A DNA stretch of 64,000 nucleotides from contig WHVD01000028.1 in assembly GCA_015178975.1 (NCBI GenBank), positions 310,001 to 374,000 of the forward strand. The letters are read 5' to 3'. The translations under genes were made by a program, and so were the position numbers. The stretch comes from Hysterangium stoloniferum. Taxonomy: Eukaryota; Basidiomycota; Agaricomycetes; Hysterangiales; Hysterangiaceae. The notes beneath the pieces are model-generated. The model ran no database searches. It had not been told where the DNA came from and saw only the letters and a program-made list of their open reading frames with translations. Positions 22,519 through 34,323 of this stretch are shown here, one piece after another (position 1 is the first letter of the stretch; every line of letters starts with the position of its first letter).

Positions 22519-23742
22519 TATTAAGAACAGAAAACTGACTGATGTCGGTAGGCTGACAGGGACCGAATGGAAGGACTTGGCTTCAGCTTATGTGCTGTGC
22601 CCTCACAAGTTACCATTGGGTGTCCTTAAATTTTGGGTGGGCAAAAACTAGTCCTATTGAATTCCTCACGGTGAGTTACCGATCAGAAACTGAAGGATAA
22701 GTCGAGTGTTGGGCCAAGGGGTCAGAGACCAAGGGTGGGCGAGCACACACAGAGGCGGAGAGTGGGATACTTAGAGTAAGGCTTATGAGAGATGTATATG
22801 GGTGTTCTGAGTTGATATTCTGATTGCCTCATAATTACAATTACAGTGGGTTTATATACGAGTTATTGGCATCTAGAAACTACTAACTAAGGGAAGAACA
22901 GAAAATACTATTGACAAATAAACTTGACTAGAAACTGGAAGGTTATGATAAGATCGGAAGCCATGATTAGCTGAGAGTGGGATTACAAGAAAAGGGAATA
23001 GTCCATGGGCTACAAGTATTTACGGGCATATGTGAAACATAGAGTAGGATGGATCGTCATAATAAAAAGGGATGTGTCAAAGCATAACCAGATAGTACGA
23101 GTATAACTTGACAGGGGTGTAAACAGGGTTTGATCGCCATAAAGGTATACATCTCCACCATTGTCTTGCTGCATGGACATTGACAGACGAGCCAGAAGGG
23201 AAACCTGCTACCTCGCAGCACGACCTACGTCAGCTTAGGTGATCATTGATCACGGGTTAAAGCCTCTACCTCCTGATAGGTGTACCGCCCAACCGTACAC
23301 TACCCACCATTGGGTCTCAAGATTCTTGGAATTTCGTTGCGTGCAAAGGTCGGCATGGATTCATTATCTTATCACTCCCTTTGGACCAGGCTCAGTAGTA
23401 GACTCCTAAACAGTAACTCTGGAAGGACGAAATGGTAGCGGTAGCGGTATCCCCCTGATGAGAGCTTTTGTCGGCTCGAAACCATTACATTCCATTTCTC
23501 CTAGCCACCCTCTACTCTAGCTGACAAAGTTCAATCTTCGGAGACAACTGATTGTGGCGATTGATAAGGTGGTGGTCTGCCCAGTGGCGCTCTGGTGGAT
23601 GCCGGTGACCATGCGTTGCTATGGTCACCGTGCTAAGTGTTGGGTGACCGACAGTTTCCGATACAATGACTTGACAATAACTAGAAATGTCAGTAGATGG
23701 TAGTATCCTTGGGGACCATCGGGTTGCGACACGGTCATAACA
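22519..23742 (-). mobile_element. Solo LTR, long variant of the chromovirus LTR
   Basis: Ends TATTAAGAACAG and GGTCATAACA match the chromovirus LTR ends, and its outer parts align with 5938-6502 throughout. It is 1224 bp because it carries two extra blocks, near 22855-23030 and 23140-23650, absent from the 565-bp LTRs. A perfect 5-bp target duplication GTAAG flanks it (22514-22518 and 23743-23747). One terminal base is mutated (TG to TA). No internal region remains, so it is a solo LTR formed by LTR-LTR recombination. Confidence 0.88.
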
Positions 23743-23844
23743 GTAAGGAGTAAAGAGAAGACACTGGAAGTTTTCGATCATTAAAGGGTTTCAGACTTAT
23801 AGGTGTTGTTAGGGGACGTAGCTTACAATTGCCAGCATAAATAG

Positions 23845-24600
23845 GTGAACCTCCCACTAGTTAGAGGAGTCTTTTTCAAATTGGAGCCTATTCCTACTCT
23901 GTGCGTTCCTCTTCATAAGAGCTCAACTGAAGGATTACGCTATCTACAAAGCCGAACCTTACACACTGTCGGCCCTGCTACAGACGTTGTACACCGACAA
24001 CTTCTTATTAAAATCTGGACATTCGAACCAAACGGAGTCCTCAAAATGTTGCGAGTCATATTTATTGGTCTACTAGGAGAGTGCCAAGCTTTTTCTTCGA
24101 AGCGTACTTCCAAAAAACCTTCGCCGAAGGCATTACCGTTGATGCCAAACCTATATCTCGCGATCACCCAAAGAACTCTCGTTGGCATTCTACATTTGAC
24201 AATTCCTCTAGCGTTCAGGAGGAGCCCTGCAATGCCTCACTTGGCACGTCTTCCGACTTCTCTCTGCGTGTCACTCCGGCGGGTACCATTGAATACGATA
24301 GACGGAACAACTCACGATCAAGGAGGCTCGGTACTATATTCCATGTGCCGCTAACGAAGCAGCGATCGATTCGCTCCTGCTTCACGATGGCGATCTGTAT
24401 CCATTCCAGTTTACCACCGGCTCGACGGATGACATTAAACCGGGTCTCCAGAATGTTCTCAATAGATTCACAGGACTCCTACCCCAGAAAGATTGGCGTT
24501 TTATCTTCATCGTCCCTGATGATCTCGAGGCCTTCAGCTACCCGCACTCTAACAAGGGGTTTCTGCTAGATCACATCCCATTCTCAGCGCAAGTTGGTGT
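23845..24600 (+). pseudogene. Decayed PD-(D/E)XK/crinkler-like domain gene, copy 1
   Basis: Readable protein segments switch frame several times. One has FFEAYFQKTFAEGITVDAKP near 24090. The C-terminal part near 24350-24595 reads NEAAIDSLLLHDGDLY, then FQFTTGS, then DWRFIFIVPDD. The ID...Q-x-T spacing and the following IKPGL and RFIF(I/V)PDD motifs resemble the restriction-endonuclease-like C-terminal domains of crinkler/RHS-type proteins common in basidiomycetes. That assignment is from memory. Frameshifts near 24080 and 24340 break it. Its role in the intact family is not settled. Confidence 0.5.
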
Positions 24601-25085
24601 GTATCAAATAGTTAACGGTATATAGAAAAATGGACAAAGTTAAGTTCGTATTACTCAGCTACTGTAACGTACTACGTAGCCGAGCGTTTTCGAATGTTAA
24701 AACAGAAAGTGCGTAGCGAGCACTCTCAACGGCTTGCAACACAACATATTTCTGTTCCTTTGAGAAATTTATGTGTTCCGAGTTTTCTATTTTCTTTGGC
24801 TTTTTGCATAGTGGTTCATTATAAATAACACTGTAGAAACCCTATTACCATATTCAGAAAGAGAATACATGCAGGTTGAAATAACAAAGGAACCATGTGG
24901 CCACATGAGGAATTGAAATGTTCGTACATCGTCAAGCCTTCTACAGACTCCGTTCACCAAGCACTTCGGGTTTAACTCTGGAGGTTAGATGAACATGAAG
25001 TCTGTTAAGTTTTGGCCGTTCGGTAATAATCCCCTAATATATTTCGCGTTAAAGCTACATAGTCCTATATAGTAGTTTAGTAATA

Positions 25086-25700
25086 TTAACGCTTTTTGCT
25101 CGCTTCCACGGTGTACAGACGTATACCCCCCCCCCCCCCCCCCTTTTGCCTCAACAAAGTCCTCAAAATGTTGCGACAATTTTCTCGGATACAGAATGGC
25201 GGAACGTTTGGCCTTCTCTTCGAAGCGCACATGCAACAAGCCTTCGCCAAAGGCATCAACATTAATGCCAAACCTATACCTCGCAGTTGGAACAATGGTT
25301 CTCGTTGGCATTCTACATTTAGCGATTTCTCGACCAAGCCTAACTTTCGGAGAGGCCCATCGCAATGCACTGCTCAACACACAATCCGACTTCTCCCTGT
25401 GTATCACTCCGAGGGCCGCACGGGAAGCTCGTGATCAAGGAGGATTGGTACCATGTTCCATGGGCCGATAATGAAGTTGCGATCGATTCGCTCATAGTTC
25501 AAATGGCTATCTCTATCTATTCCAATTTACCAGTGGCTCAAATCATAATATTAAACCGGTTTCCAGAATATTCTCGATCGATTGACAGGACTCCCATCCC
25601 GGGAAAATCGGCGCTTTTTCTTCATCGTCCCTGATTTTTTGTTACATCGCGCACTCTGACAAGAGCTTTCTGGGAGATCATATCCCATTACATCAAATTG
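25086..25700 (+). pseudogene. Decayed PD-(D/E)XK/crinkler-like domain gene, copy 2
   Basis: Paralogue of the preceding pseudogene on the same strand. It has FEAHMQQAFAKGININAKPI near 25220 and KEDWYHVPWADNEVAIDSLI near 25440-25500, then a degraded SNHNIKP-like and LPSRENRRFFFIVPD-like tail in shifting frames. An 18-base poly-C run (25126-25143) sits near its left edge. Several stops and frameshifts make it non-functional. Confidence 0.5.
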
Positions 25701-26808
25701 AAATTTAAACTGCGACTGTTCTCCCAGTCTTTTCAGAGACAAATGCTTAGAACATGTGGTGTGCTTATAGACATTATGTTACATTTCTTAAGGCTACATA
25801 ATTGAGATTTTTCATTTTCTACTATACTCTGCTCTACAAATGCCCACCTATGTAATCCAACACTTTTGGAATCCCAGGAATATGCTCTTACCGACCACCT
25901 CCTGAGTTATGTCGCACACACTCTTCCCCCTCAACTGTGGTTATGCCAGACGGCATCAACCACGATGACATTTTGCTCATCGCCGAAGGCGCGATGCATG
26001 AGGGCCTTCGGACTAGGTTTCCGAGAATACATCTCACGTTTGCTGCTATCAAAGAGAACGAGTATGTATGTCTCCGAATCACTCACGCGACTCCGTCCCC
26101 ATGGCACCGACGACATGACCAAATAGGACGCGAGCATTGGCGAACTCGCGAAGACAACCAATCGATGACCTGTTACATTGTTGTCCAGAAGTACCTCAGA
26201 GTACCGTGTACACGAAATCATCCATTGACAGAGAATTATTTACCTTGAGCCCCTACCACGAATTCAAAGAAATGGTCATACAGGCCAGTACAGAAAGTAC
26301 CTTAAGATTCCCGGGTGTGGTAGGATATAGATCTAGAGTCCGCGATTCAAATCTGCGTCCCAGCCCGATTATTGTACAGGTGCCAGTACGAGCCTAATGA
26401 GTGGACTGATAGTATACACGTAAAATTGATTTGGTCACTTGCTGATGGCAACTTTTACATTGATCAACACCGCTTACCTTATCCTTCCACCAAGAAGATT
26501 GTTTTTATCAACGGAAATAACATCTTTGAGGCCCAAACGTTGTCTCGATCAAAAGCGTGCGACATGGGCAGATACATGCGCATGGCATAACATACGGGTA
26601 TATATTATCACGTCGAATAACACTAGAACAGGCAGTCATGGTACATCTTACAAGACCTGAGACGATGCGAGGGACGACAGAAGACGAATAAAAGGGATCT
26701 ATGAAGAATAGGGAGACGAGATGACGGGGAAGAAAGAAATACCTAGCAAAGGATGACAAATAAACATAAGGGAAGGATATAAAAGTAAACAAACTCACAA
26801 CACAAGAA
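25701..26808. other. Intergenic, no gene recognised
   Basis: Short ORFs only (25937-26248, 26137-26397, 26439-26660). Nothing matches a family I know. Confidence 0.4.
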
Positions 26809-27459
26809 TCATTCGTCGCTCTCTTCATCAGCGTCCTCCTCTTCACTTTGCTCGACGGGTTTCGCCTTTTTAGCTCCTCGTTTTGGTTTTGACGCAACGT
26901 TCTCCTTTCCCTCAGCGGTCTTCTTCTTCGAGCCAGCCTCCTTGCCGCGGTTTGGGTTTTCAGGCGCGTCTTTCCAAAGAGCAGCGACCTGAATGAAGGA
27001 AAAGAGTCAGCAAAGCGTCAATTAGACGATAAGACGCGTAAACGACGCGTCAATTCGGAAGAAAAGGTGGGAAATGACGCGAGGATGAGGAACGCGTCTT
27101 GGCTTGTGGCGATATGGACATATGAAAGGCGATGCAACCACACGTACCGCAGTAAATGCCTCCTTGTGGTTGAGCTCAGGATGGTCCGCCTTGTATGTTG
27201 TAAGTCTGTCCTTCATGAAGACGTTGTATGCTGATGGTGGGCGTTTAGCCTTTTCTTCCTTTACTGCATGTATGTTCAGATACCAAACACAAACAAGTTG
27301 ACCGAGCGACTAACAAGGCTTAGCTGTCTTAGCGTTGGCCGCCTTAGTGGAGGCTTTGGTTGACTTCTCTATCAAAGAAAAAAAAAAAAGGCGTCAGATA
27401 TGCCATCCCGTTATTGAATATTAAATAACATAATACAGACCGGTTGAGGCTTTAGGCAT
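26809..27459 (-). CDS. Small HMG-box protein
   Basis: Four exons on the minus strand: 27459-27441, 27368-27315, 27263-27148 and 26988-26809, all GT-AG and in frame. The protein starts MPKASTEKSTKAS. It has a Lys/Ala-rich N-terminus, then an HMG-box-like core (KRPPSAYNVFMKDRL, HPELNHKEAFTAVAALWKD, PENPNRG). The tail is Lys-rich with an acidic end, EEEDADEESDE. About 122 residues. Proteins of this form in fungi are nuclear, non-sequence-specific DNA-binding architectural factors; the PPSAYN-FMK core is also called YABBY-like. The gene sits 480 bp downstream of an SDR gene on the same strand. Exact target and function unknown. Confidence 0.85.
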
Positions 27460-27937
27460 TATGAATGATGAATCAAAGGGAAAGCTCTACGACAGAGACA
27501 AAAAATTCGAGGGATGATGGGTGGTCAGGAGCAAGGGGCGATATCAGAATTTCTTGGGTTGCGGGCTTTAAAGAGAAACTACAGGCGCGGAACGCGAAAC
27601 ATCACGTGATTCAAATCTCAAACTTGCGCACGGGCCTACCCTCGCTAATATTGGCATCCTAAAGGCTACCTGTTGTCGTCTACCATCCATCTTCTCTACG
27701 AGTTCCTTCTTAAGGCTCCCGTTAAGGCCTTCGCAATATCACTCTGACAGTCTGGGTCTGTTATCAATAGTGGCAAAGTTGTTTGACAACAAGGCTGCCC
27801 CTCTCTGACTGCATTGGTCTTGCGGATGATTTCCGCATGTAGGAATGATTGCCCACATATACATATATATTCCACGACCAAACCTCATATAAATTGGTTT
27901 TTGGAAGATATCGTGATCGTGTACACATAAGCTCCTG

Positions 27938-29014
27938 CTATCCAAGTATATGTCCATTATCCTTTACGGTACATTCCGCGATGAGCTTGAGTTGCTTCTC
28001 AACAGAAACGTCGACGGATAGCATCCCCTGAGACTGAGGGAACTTCTCGCGGAAATTCTTGATACATGCTACTAACCATTCCATATTTTTGGGAGACCCT
28101 GTACACAAGGTTAGTGCCCCCCACTCCGAACCAAGTTTGTATGTGTAGAGGCTATTACTCACTGGGTAACGGATTATCTCGAGAAGTATCCACCAATCCA
28201 GGGCTAAGTCCAACAACTACAAATCCTTCCCCTTGGAGTTCCAGAGCCAACTTCGCAACGACCATGTTTGTTCCAGCCTTTGAAGTTCCGTACGCACTCA
28301 TGCCAGTCAGACCTGCCTTGTACACAAAATCGGGGTTGCCGCCTTGACTGCTAATTACAATGATTTTCCTAGTCTTCCCGATGCGCAAAAGAGGTAAAAA
28401 GCTGAGTGCCGAATATATCACTCCCATAACGTTGACCTTGAACTAGTACCCCCTGCATAAAAGGCAGAGAGAAATTTAATAACAAGAACATACTGCATTA
28501 TCGAATTCCTTCTGGAGAATTTCATCTTCCCCATCGCTGCATTCTTTAGTAGTCTGTAATTCTTCTATTCTGGAGCCCAAGTGACTCACAAATCAATGAT
28601 TCGCCGCCAGTCATTTTCTCCGTTAATTGCCGCTGCATTCTCGATCAAGACATCCAAGCCGCCTCCAGTTATTTTCGCCACTTCCTCAGCAGCTGCCTAT
28701 GAGCGAGCATAAACATCCACTCCCGCATAAAAATTTGACGGGGCCCTCACCCTCATCGCTTTCACATCCGTGACATCAGCTTCAATAATATGGACATTAT
28801 GGCGATTCTCGTTTAGAACTGTCGAAGGGGCACTCAAGGCTGTCATTTTACTCCTCACTAATGCAAACACGGTATTCTCTGCTGCGGCCGACTGCGCCCC
28901 GCCAAAAGAAATGTTAAATAGCGGATGTAGGCCACACGTTCAAAGACTTACCAATTGCCGCACGAATTCACGTCCGATTCCGCGCGATGCGCCCACAACG
29001 ACATAAGACGGCAT
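27938..29014 (-). CDS. Short-chain dehydrogenase/reductase (SDR)
   Basis: Start MPSYVVVGASRGIGREFVRQ at 29014, with the Gly-rich NAD(P)-binding motif GASRGIG. Exons include 28952-29014, 28751-28891 (VRSKMTALSAPS...IIEADVTD) and 28590-28696 (LDVLIENAAAIN, the NAG-type motif). The large exon up to about 28447 has FKVNVMGVIYSALSFLPLL, IIVISSQGG and catalytic YGTSK, then LSPGLVDTSRDN. A final exon ends at stop 27938. All the core classical-SDR residues (Asn, Ser, Tyr-x3-Lys) are present. The junction near 28555-28590 is not clean: the best frame there would need a 20-nt intron, so one splice site is unresolved or damaged. Substrate unknown. Confidence 0.82.
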
Positions 29015-31410
29015 ATTTGTCGCGATTACGATTAATAATGGGAAGGGATAATTAGAACCGGATGGTATTAGGATGTTTGACAATTGATCATTCCCTCGTC
29101 GATCTGCTTTATATCCTTTGCAAGCCGGCTCTCACTTCTCACTTTGGCCAATGACTTGTTACCGCTTGCCGTAAACATACGCTTCCATGTTCTTGAGCGT
29201 TACGTATCACACGCTCGGCAGACGCGACACGCAAGTATTGTGCAGATTGACGCTCGGCGAGACCTTTATGACACAAGGTTTTATTGGCTTGATGGTTCTG
29301 AACATCAGCCGCGCTTTGTGAACCCTTGGCAGACGTACAAATTGCTGTCTTTGTCTCTGTCCATGTCTGGGTGAGCGGACCCCCGGTGGAAGCGAATCCA
29401 AAGGCCGCAGGCTCCATTGCGCAAAACATGCTGATGGGGACATGAGCGCCAAACTAATAGTAAATACATGAAAAATCAATCTAAACTACAAGTTTGAGGG
29501 CAATAAAGGAGCAGGAAAAGGTGGGATGGCGGGAAAAAGAAATTTACTCAACGAAAGGCTGAGCGATCCTTGAGAGCCGGTCACCCAGACAATGGCAAGA
29601 GACAAAAGGCGGCAGCCCATTACAAAGAACACGGACTAATTTCATTAGTTCGTTCCAATTATGAGCTCGGCCGTGTATTAAGCAAGTGATACGATTTATG
29701 TTGACCCGCTCGCAGAAAGAATACCATCACTTTCGTATAATTGCTTGAGAATGTGAATATCATGTGTTGATTAATTTTTACGCCTGTAACATCTGCCTCG
29801 ACTATATGGACATTAGAGAGTCTGCCAAGGATTCACGGTGGGGCAGTGAGGGAGTTTCGGTTTATAGCGTACAGGGGCGCAGACTCGGTTTCAGGTTTCT
29901 CTGCCTTTTTTTCTTCTTTCTGGTGAGTTGCTCCTCCCCTTCGTCCGACAATATAAACTCCCCAATTGAGGCACGAATTTCAAGGTCAGTACCATGGGAT
30001 ACACCTGTCAAGATATCATTCTTTCAGGCTGTTTCTTAGTGAGGCCGAGGAGTCTCAACTCTCAGTCCAAACTTTAAAAGGCCCTGACTTCGTCGTATTT
30101 TACACATACTACGTGGGGATCTCACAATTAACGAGACTTTCGGCGGAACAATGCCGGATTTCCAATGTATAGATGTTCGGATTGTTCATTCTCGACACCA
30201 AGGCTTCAACTTCTTATGCAGGAATAACGCACTAGTGGTTGAATCATAATACTTCTGAGAAGGTTTGCTCGGCGAATGAAACTATGGGCAACTATGCTCA
30301 ATCATGCTCACTCTGGATTTGGGGTTAATCCGCTATGATAGATACGTCTGAGGGTTATATCTGCAATCATTCTGAGATTTCGCATTTTTCACGGGCACCT
30401 TAAAAAAAGTAATATACATGTCTTTAAAGCATCTTCAGAGGGTTCCGAGGCCGAAAATTCAAAGCTATGAGCTGTGTGTTGTTGTGATGCAAAAACGACA
30501 TTAGTCAAGGTATATAGCGATGTGGATTGGAATCCCGTTGTCAAGGGGATCACTGGCGGTCACACGAGTTGACAGGACCACGGTGTATAGTCTGGAACAG
30601 GACTGGATACAGGAAGTATAGCTACGGTGTCTGGAGAGAAGGGAAACATCCTGGGCTATATAAGTCATGGTAATGTGGCAATAGAACAAAAGAGGGGAAC
30701 AAAGGAACAAGGAACAAAGGGAACACATAACAAAGAGTGAACGCATAACAAAAGAGCGAACACATAACGGGAACAATGAGTGAAAGCGTAAGACTGGGGC
30801 GCCAGGCTTACATGGATCCCTACTAGTACGAATCCGCAATGTCATCACATTCTATATACCAGGGCGTTTCTTAGTTACGCCATAGTCTCCATAAGAACAC
30901 ACGGAATGTATACTCGCACATGGAACGATTTCTACGATTCTGGAAGTTGACGTTGGAGTCCGTACCAGGTGCCTGAGGCTTGATAATGGAAATTCCACAA
31001 GTACTTTCAACTCAAGCGTATCACAGCCTAGGTGATAATAAGTGTCCAGATCCATCTCCTCGTACTCCTTACTATAAGATTATGAAAATTGAATTGTCCC
31101 CCGGTTGAGTCTAGTTCTTTATATAATAGCCGAACAACCAACTATGACATGGGTGATACAGAAAGGCGTGAAGAAATAACTAGAGAAGCATAAGCGCTTC
31201 TGGTCTGCGCATAGCCACTTAACCCATCATAATTCATTACATGTTCATAGAGCCGCTGCATTGGCTTTAAAGTGAATTAATCATTAATCACCATGTGGTC
31301 CCATGATCCAACGAGGATAACCCTCTTTTGAGTTTTCGGACTTCAAACCGGTACTTATATGCTGGATACAGCGAAACATAGCCACCACTTGTTGAACCCC
31401 CGTACCCACC
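29015..31410. other. Long spacer without a recognised gene
   Basis: Contains short ORFs only. An LTR-like block at 30483-30849 is described separately. A minus-strand ORF at 30852-31055 (LELKVLVEFPLSSLRHLV) has a leucine-rich texture but cannot be assigned. Confidence 0.4.
30483..30849. mobile_element. Possible LTR-like repeat
   Basis: Bounded by TGTGATG and CATCACA, a 7-bp inverted pair with TG...CA ends. Contains CTATATAAG near 30656 and a GGAACAAAGGAACAAGGAAC low-complexity stretch. No second copy and no target duplication were found, so this is tentative. Confidence 0.3.
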
Positions 31411-33149
31411 ATGGTACGCTTCGCCGTTCTGACTGCTCCAGTCCTATTGTCTCTGCATGTTCTTGCCATATCCCAAAAAGGCTTCCAAGTTCCTATCCGT
31501 CCAGAGTTATTCTCGCCTCTCATAGCCACGAAAGTGCAGGCTGTAGCGGAATCGACGCCCGTTCCCTCCGTTTTCCCTCAATACACCGATCGAACGTCCG
31601 GTGTCTGGAATTATTTTGAGCTTCCCTTTTGGACATCTGGTTTCTTTGGAGGGATATTGTATCTCCTTGACACTAGGTCCAAATTGTGTCCCTCAAAACA
31701 GGCCGATTGGCTCGCTTTGGGGAGAAATTGGTCTGTTAGCCTGCTCCCTCTAGCAGACGACAAGACTCTTGACCATGACGTTGGTTTTCTGAGTTATCCA
31801 TTCCAGGCGGAGCTTCTTGTGTAAACCCCCCCGTGCTATATTCGTCTATGATTGCTACTCATGAATATTCCAGAAATTCGGGTAATAAAACAGCACAGAC
31901 TGCTGTTACCAAGTTCGCCGCTACACTGGCTTCTAGGTTTAGCCCTGTAGTTAACTGCACAAGGAGTTGGGATAAGACTCCGGGTTCGACGGGCCCGACG
32001 ACGGATGATTTCTTGGTAATTTACATATCAAATCTCAATGACCTTTATGTAACGTATCGTACACAGGTCATTATCGATAATATGATGAATCTCGAAGTAT
32101 TATGACATGTCGATATAATCCTCATGGAGCTAACTTGAATCATTTGTCTCTAGATTCTCTTTGCTGCTGCAGACATTAATAAGAACCAGACGCTTCGAGA
32201 TATTGCTATCAAGCACGCCGATACCACAATCCGTAATCATTTCCGCCCAGATGGTGCTTACATCATTTCTCGTTTGAGAAGGTGGAATTCTGATAACCCG
32301 TTCAGGCTCTGCTTTCCAGGTCCTGAACTATAATTCAACGACAGGAGCCGTTATTGAACGTAAAACGGCCTTTGGTTATGCAGATAACAGGTGCGGCACT
32401 TTTTATATCTCATTTTCAAGCCATACATTGAAGCTGCTTAGTACCTGGACCCGTGGTCAAAGCTGGGCCATATATGGCTTTGCCAATAGTAAGGCTGTGT
32501 TTGATTTTCATCTTTCCATTTGGTGACGCGAGTACGCAGTGTACAACAGAACGCGTTTTGAGCGATATCTGGACACTGCTCGGCGTACTGCCTCACTTTA
32601 CACCAGTCGACTTCCTTCGTCCGGAGTTCCGCCATGGTCAGTGAACTACGCTTCAAAGTCAAAATTGACTTCTTCCGAAGAGAAATGAAATAAAATACAG
32701 GGATTTCGATGCGCCGTCCCCCGCTCCGGCGGATACAGCATCCGGTGTGATAGCAGCCACTGGCTTGCTATTTTTGGCTCAACTTGAAGAGTCACTCTCT
32801 CCACCGAACCGAACTGGGGCGGAGTTATGGCGTAATGCTGCCGTGACTCTGCTTAATTCCGTGACCGACCTGGCCTGGAAACCGAGCTGGCAAAGCTTGT
32901 TAAGCAACGGCACAGTGAACAACCGAGCTGATCCTCCCAACAATTCGACCGGGATCGTCTACGGTACGTATGCATCAGGACATCCGGCCTTCTCTAACTG
33001 ACCATCATCCTATATAGTTGATTATTTCTACATCAAGGTGAATGAATTGATAATCAATTTGGGTTTATCTCACCATTTACTCACCTTTCCGTGTCTAGGC
33101 TGGTAATATGCTTTTGTCGCAGAAGCTGGCGCCATGCCCGAAAAATTAA
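31411..33149 (+). CDS. GH88-family unsaturated glucuronyl hydrolase-like enzyme, secreted
   Basis: Ten exons: 31411-31820, 31874-32015, 32067-32096, 32154-32253, 32306-32390, 32442-32488, 32540-32636, 32701-32963, 33018-33037 and 33099-33149. All introns are 50-65 nt GT-AG and the frame is kept throughout. A hydrophobic signal peptide (VLTAPVLLSLHVLAIS) opens the protein. Family landmarks follow: FWTSGFFGGILYLLD, HDVGFLSYPF (in bacterial GH88 the Asp of the HD-GF segment is catalytic), TRSWD, VIIDNMMNLE, IKHADTTIRNHFRPDG, WTRGQSWAIYGF, ATGLLFLAQLEE and a C-terminal VDYFYIKAGNMLL. The predicted role is removal of unsaturated uronic acid residues from polysaccharide fragments left by lyases. 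The exact substrate is not visible. Confidence 0.88.
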
Positions 33150-34323
33150 TTCCGTAGCATCGCAGGACTGGATAGCTTGAATGGAGTGGAGTGCATAGGG
33201 GTTGAATAGACCGCTAAATGGATACCGATGGACAGCTCTGCCGTATCGTTCTTGCATTATTGACGGCATTGTTTTTCGGATTCCTGGCTGTGTTGTATCG
33301 TGGATATTCTTGGCCATGTTGTTTCTTGCATTATTATGGCCGATACAATACTATTGTGGTCTTCCGTATTCCTCTCATTCACGACAGTACATCACTGAGA
33401 CATTGAGCTACACCCGCCGCACTGGGGGGACACACGTCACGCCCGTCAAAGAGTCAACGCAACTAACGACAATAATACAGCTCGTAGCCAATGCAAATAA
33501 ATCCCGTCCGCATACCACAGCCGAATGCCGCTTATAATATTTGTGTTGGTCCTGAAATATGAAAAAAGAAATTGGAGTAGATATGGCGTGCAGTCAATTA
33601 TGTTGTTTATGCACTTTCTTTAATTATAGAACATTATTTATTTAGCAGCACATGAGCCCTGCGTCATCTCTATTCCAGCAATATTCTCGGCAGGAGCCGG
33701 CAACGGCGACTGAACATGATGACTGGTCAGCAAGGCTTCATGTTTTGTAACTACCCAGACACGACCAAAAAAAAAGAAAATTAATGTGATTATCTGTCTG
33801 TAATAGTACGCATGAGGTTAGGCTATCAACAATCTACAGAGGGTCCACAGATCTTTTGGATCCGGGCTCTTTCCAGTGATATAAGGTAATAAATAATTCA
33901 TGTAGGCAGGCCCATTGAGAACTGAAGGTCACACGCAATGGAAAAAGAAAGTAAGTTCTATGGAGTGCCTTTTCTAAACTGAATCAGTCGAATTTCTTTC
34001 CCTTATGCAAGGTGTTTCCGTTGATCCAGCAACTTTGTATTTCCAGTGACGCATTGAAACTTGAAGACCAAAATATTTGCGGGGCATATTAATGTGTCAT
34101 TGGCGTAGCATTCCAATGTGGTCAGTCGTGGGTATTAATTACTCCTTACAATGCATATGTAACCCCAAACCGTAAAAATATAATAAAATTATTTGGTCAA
34201 CTGATGAGCGAATAAACACCCTCAGCCATTAAAAGTGTAGTTTGTAATCAGTAGATGGCACTAATGGAAGGATTAACTCATGTCACCCATCAAGTTAGTA
34301 TTTTGAAATACCGAGCGATGATG
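33150..34323. other. Intergenic, no gene recognised
   Basis: Low-GC spacer between the GH88 gene and the convergent transcription-factor gene. Nothing coding recognised. Confidence 0.5.

Noticed and set aside
25126..25143. 18-base poly-C tract
   Set aside because: A simple homopolymer of uncertain true length; no function implied.
30501..30848. 115-codon minus-strand ORF with Cys/Leu-rich stretch
   Set aside because: Lies inside the low-complexity LTR-like block; the apparent hydrophobic stretch comes from the GGAACAAA-type repeat.
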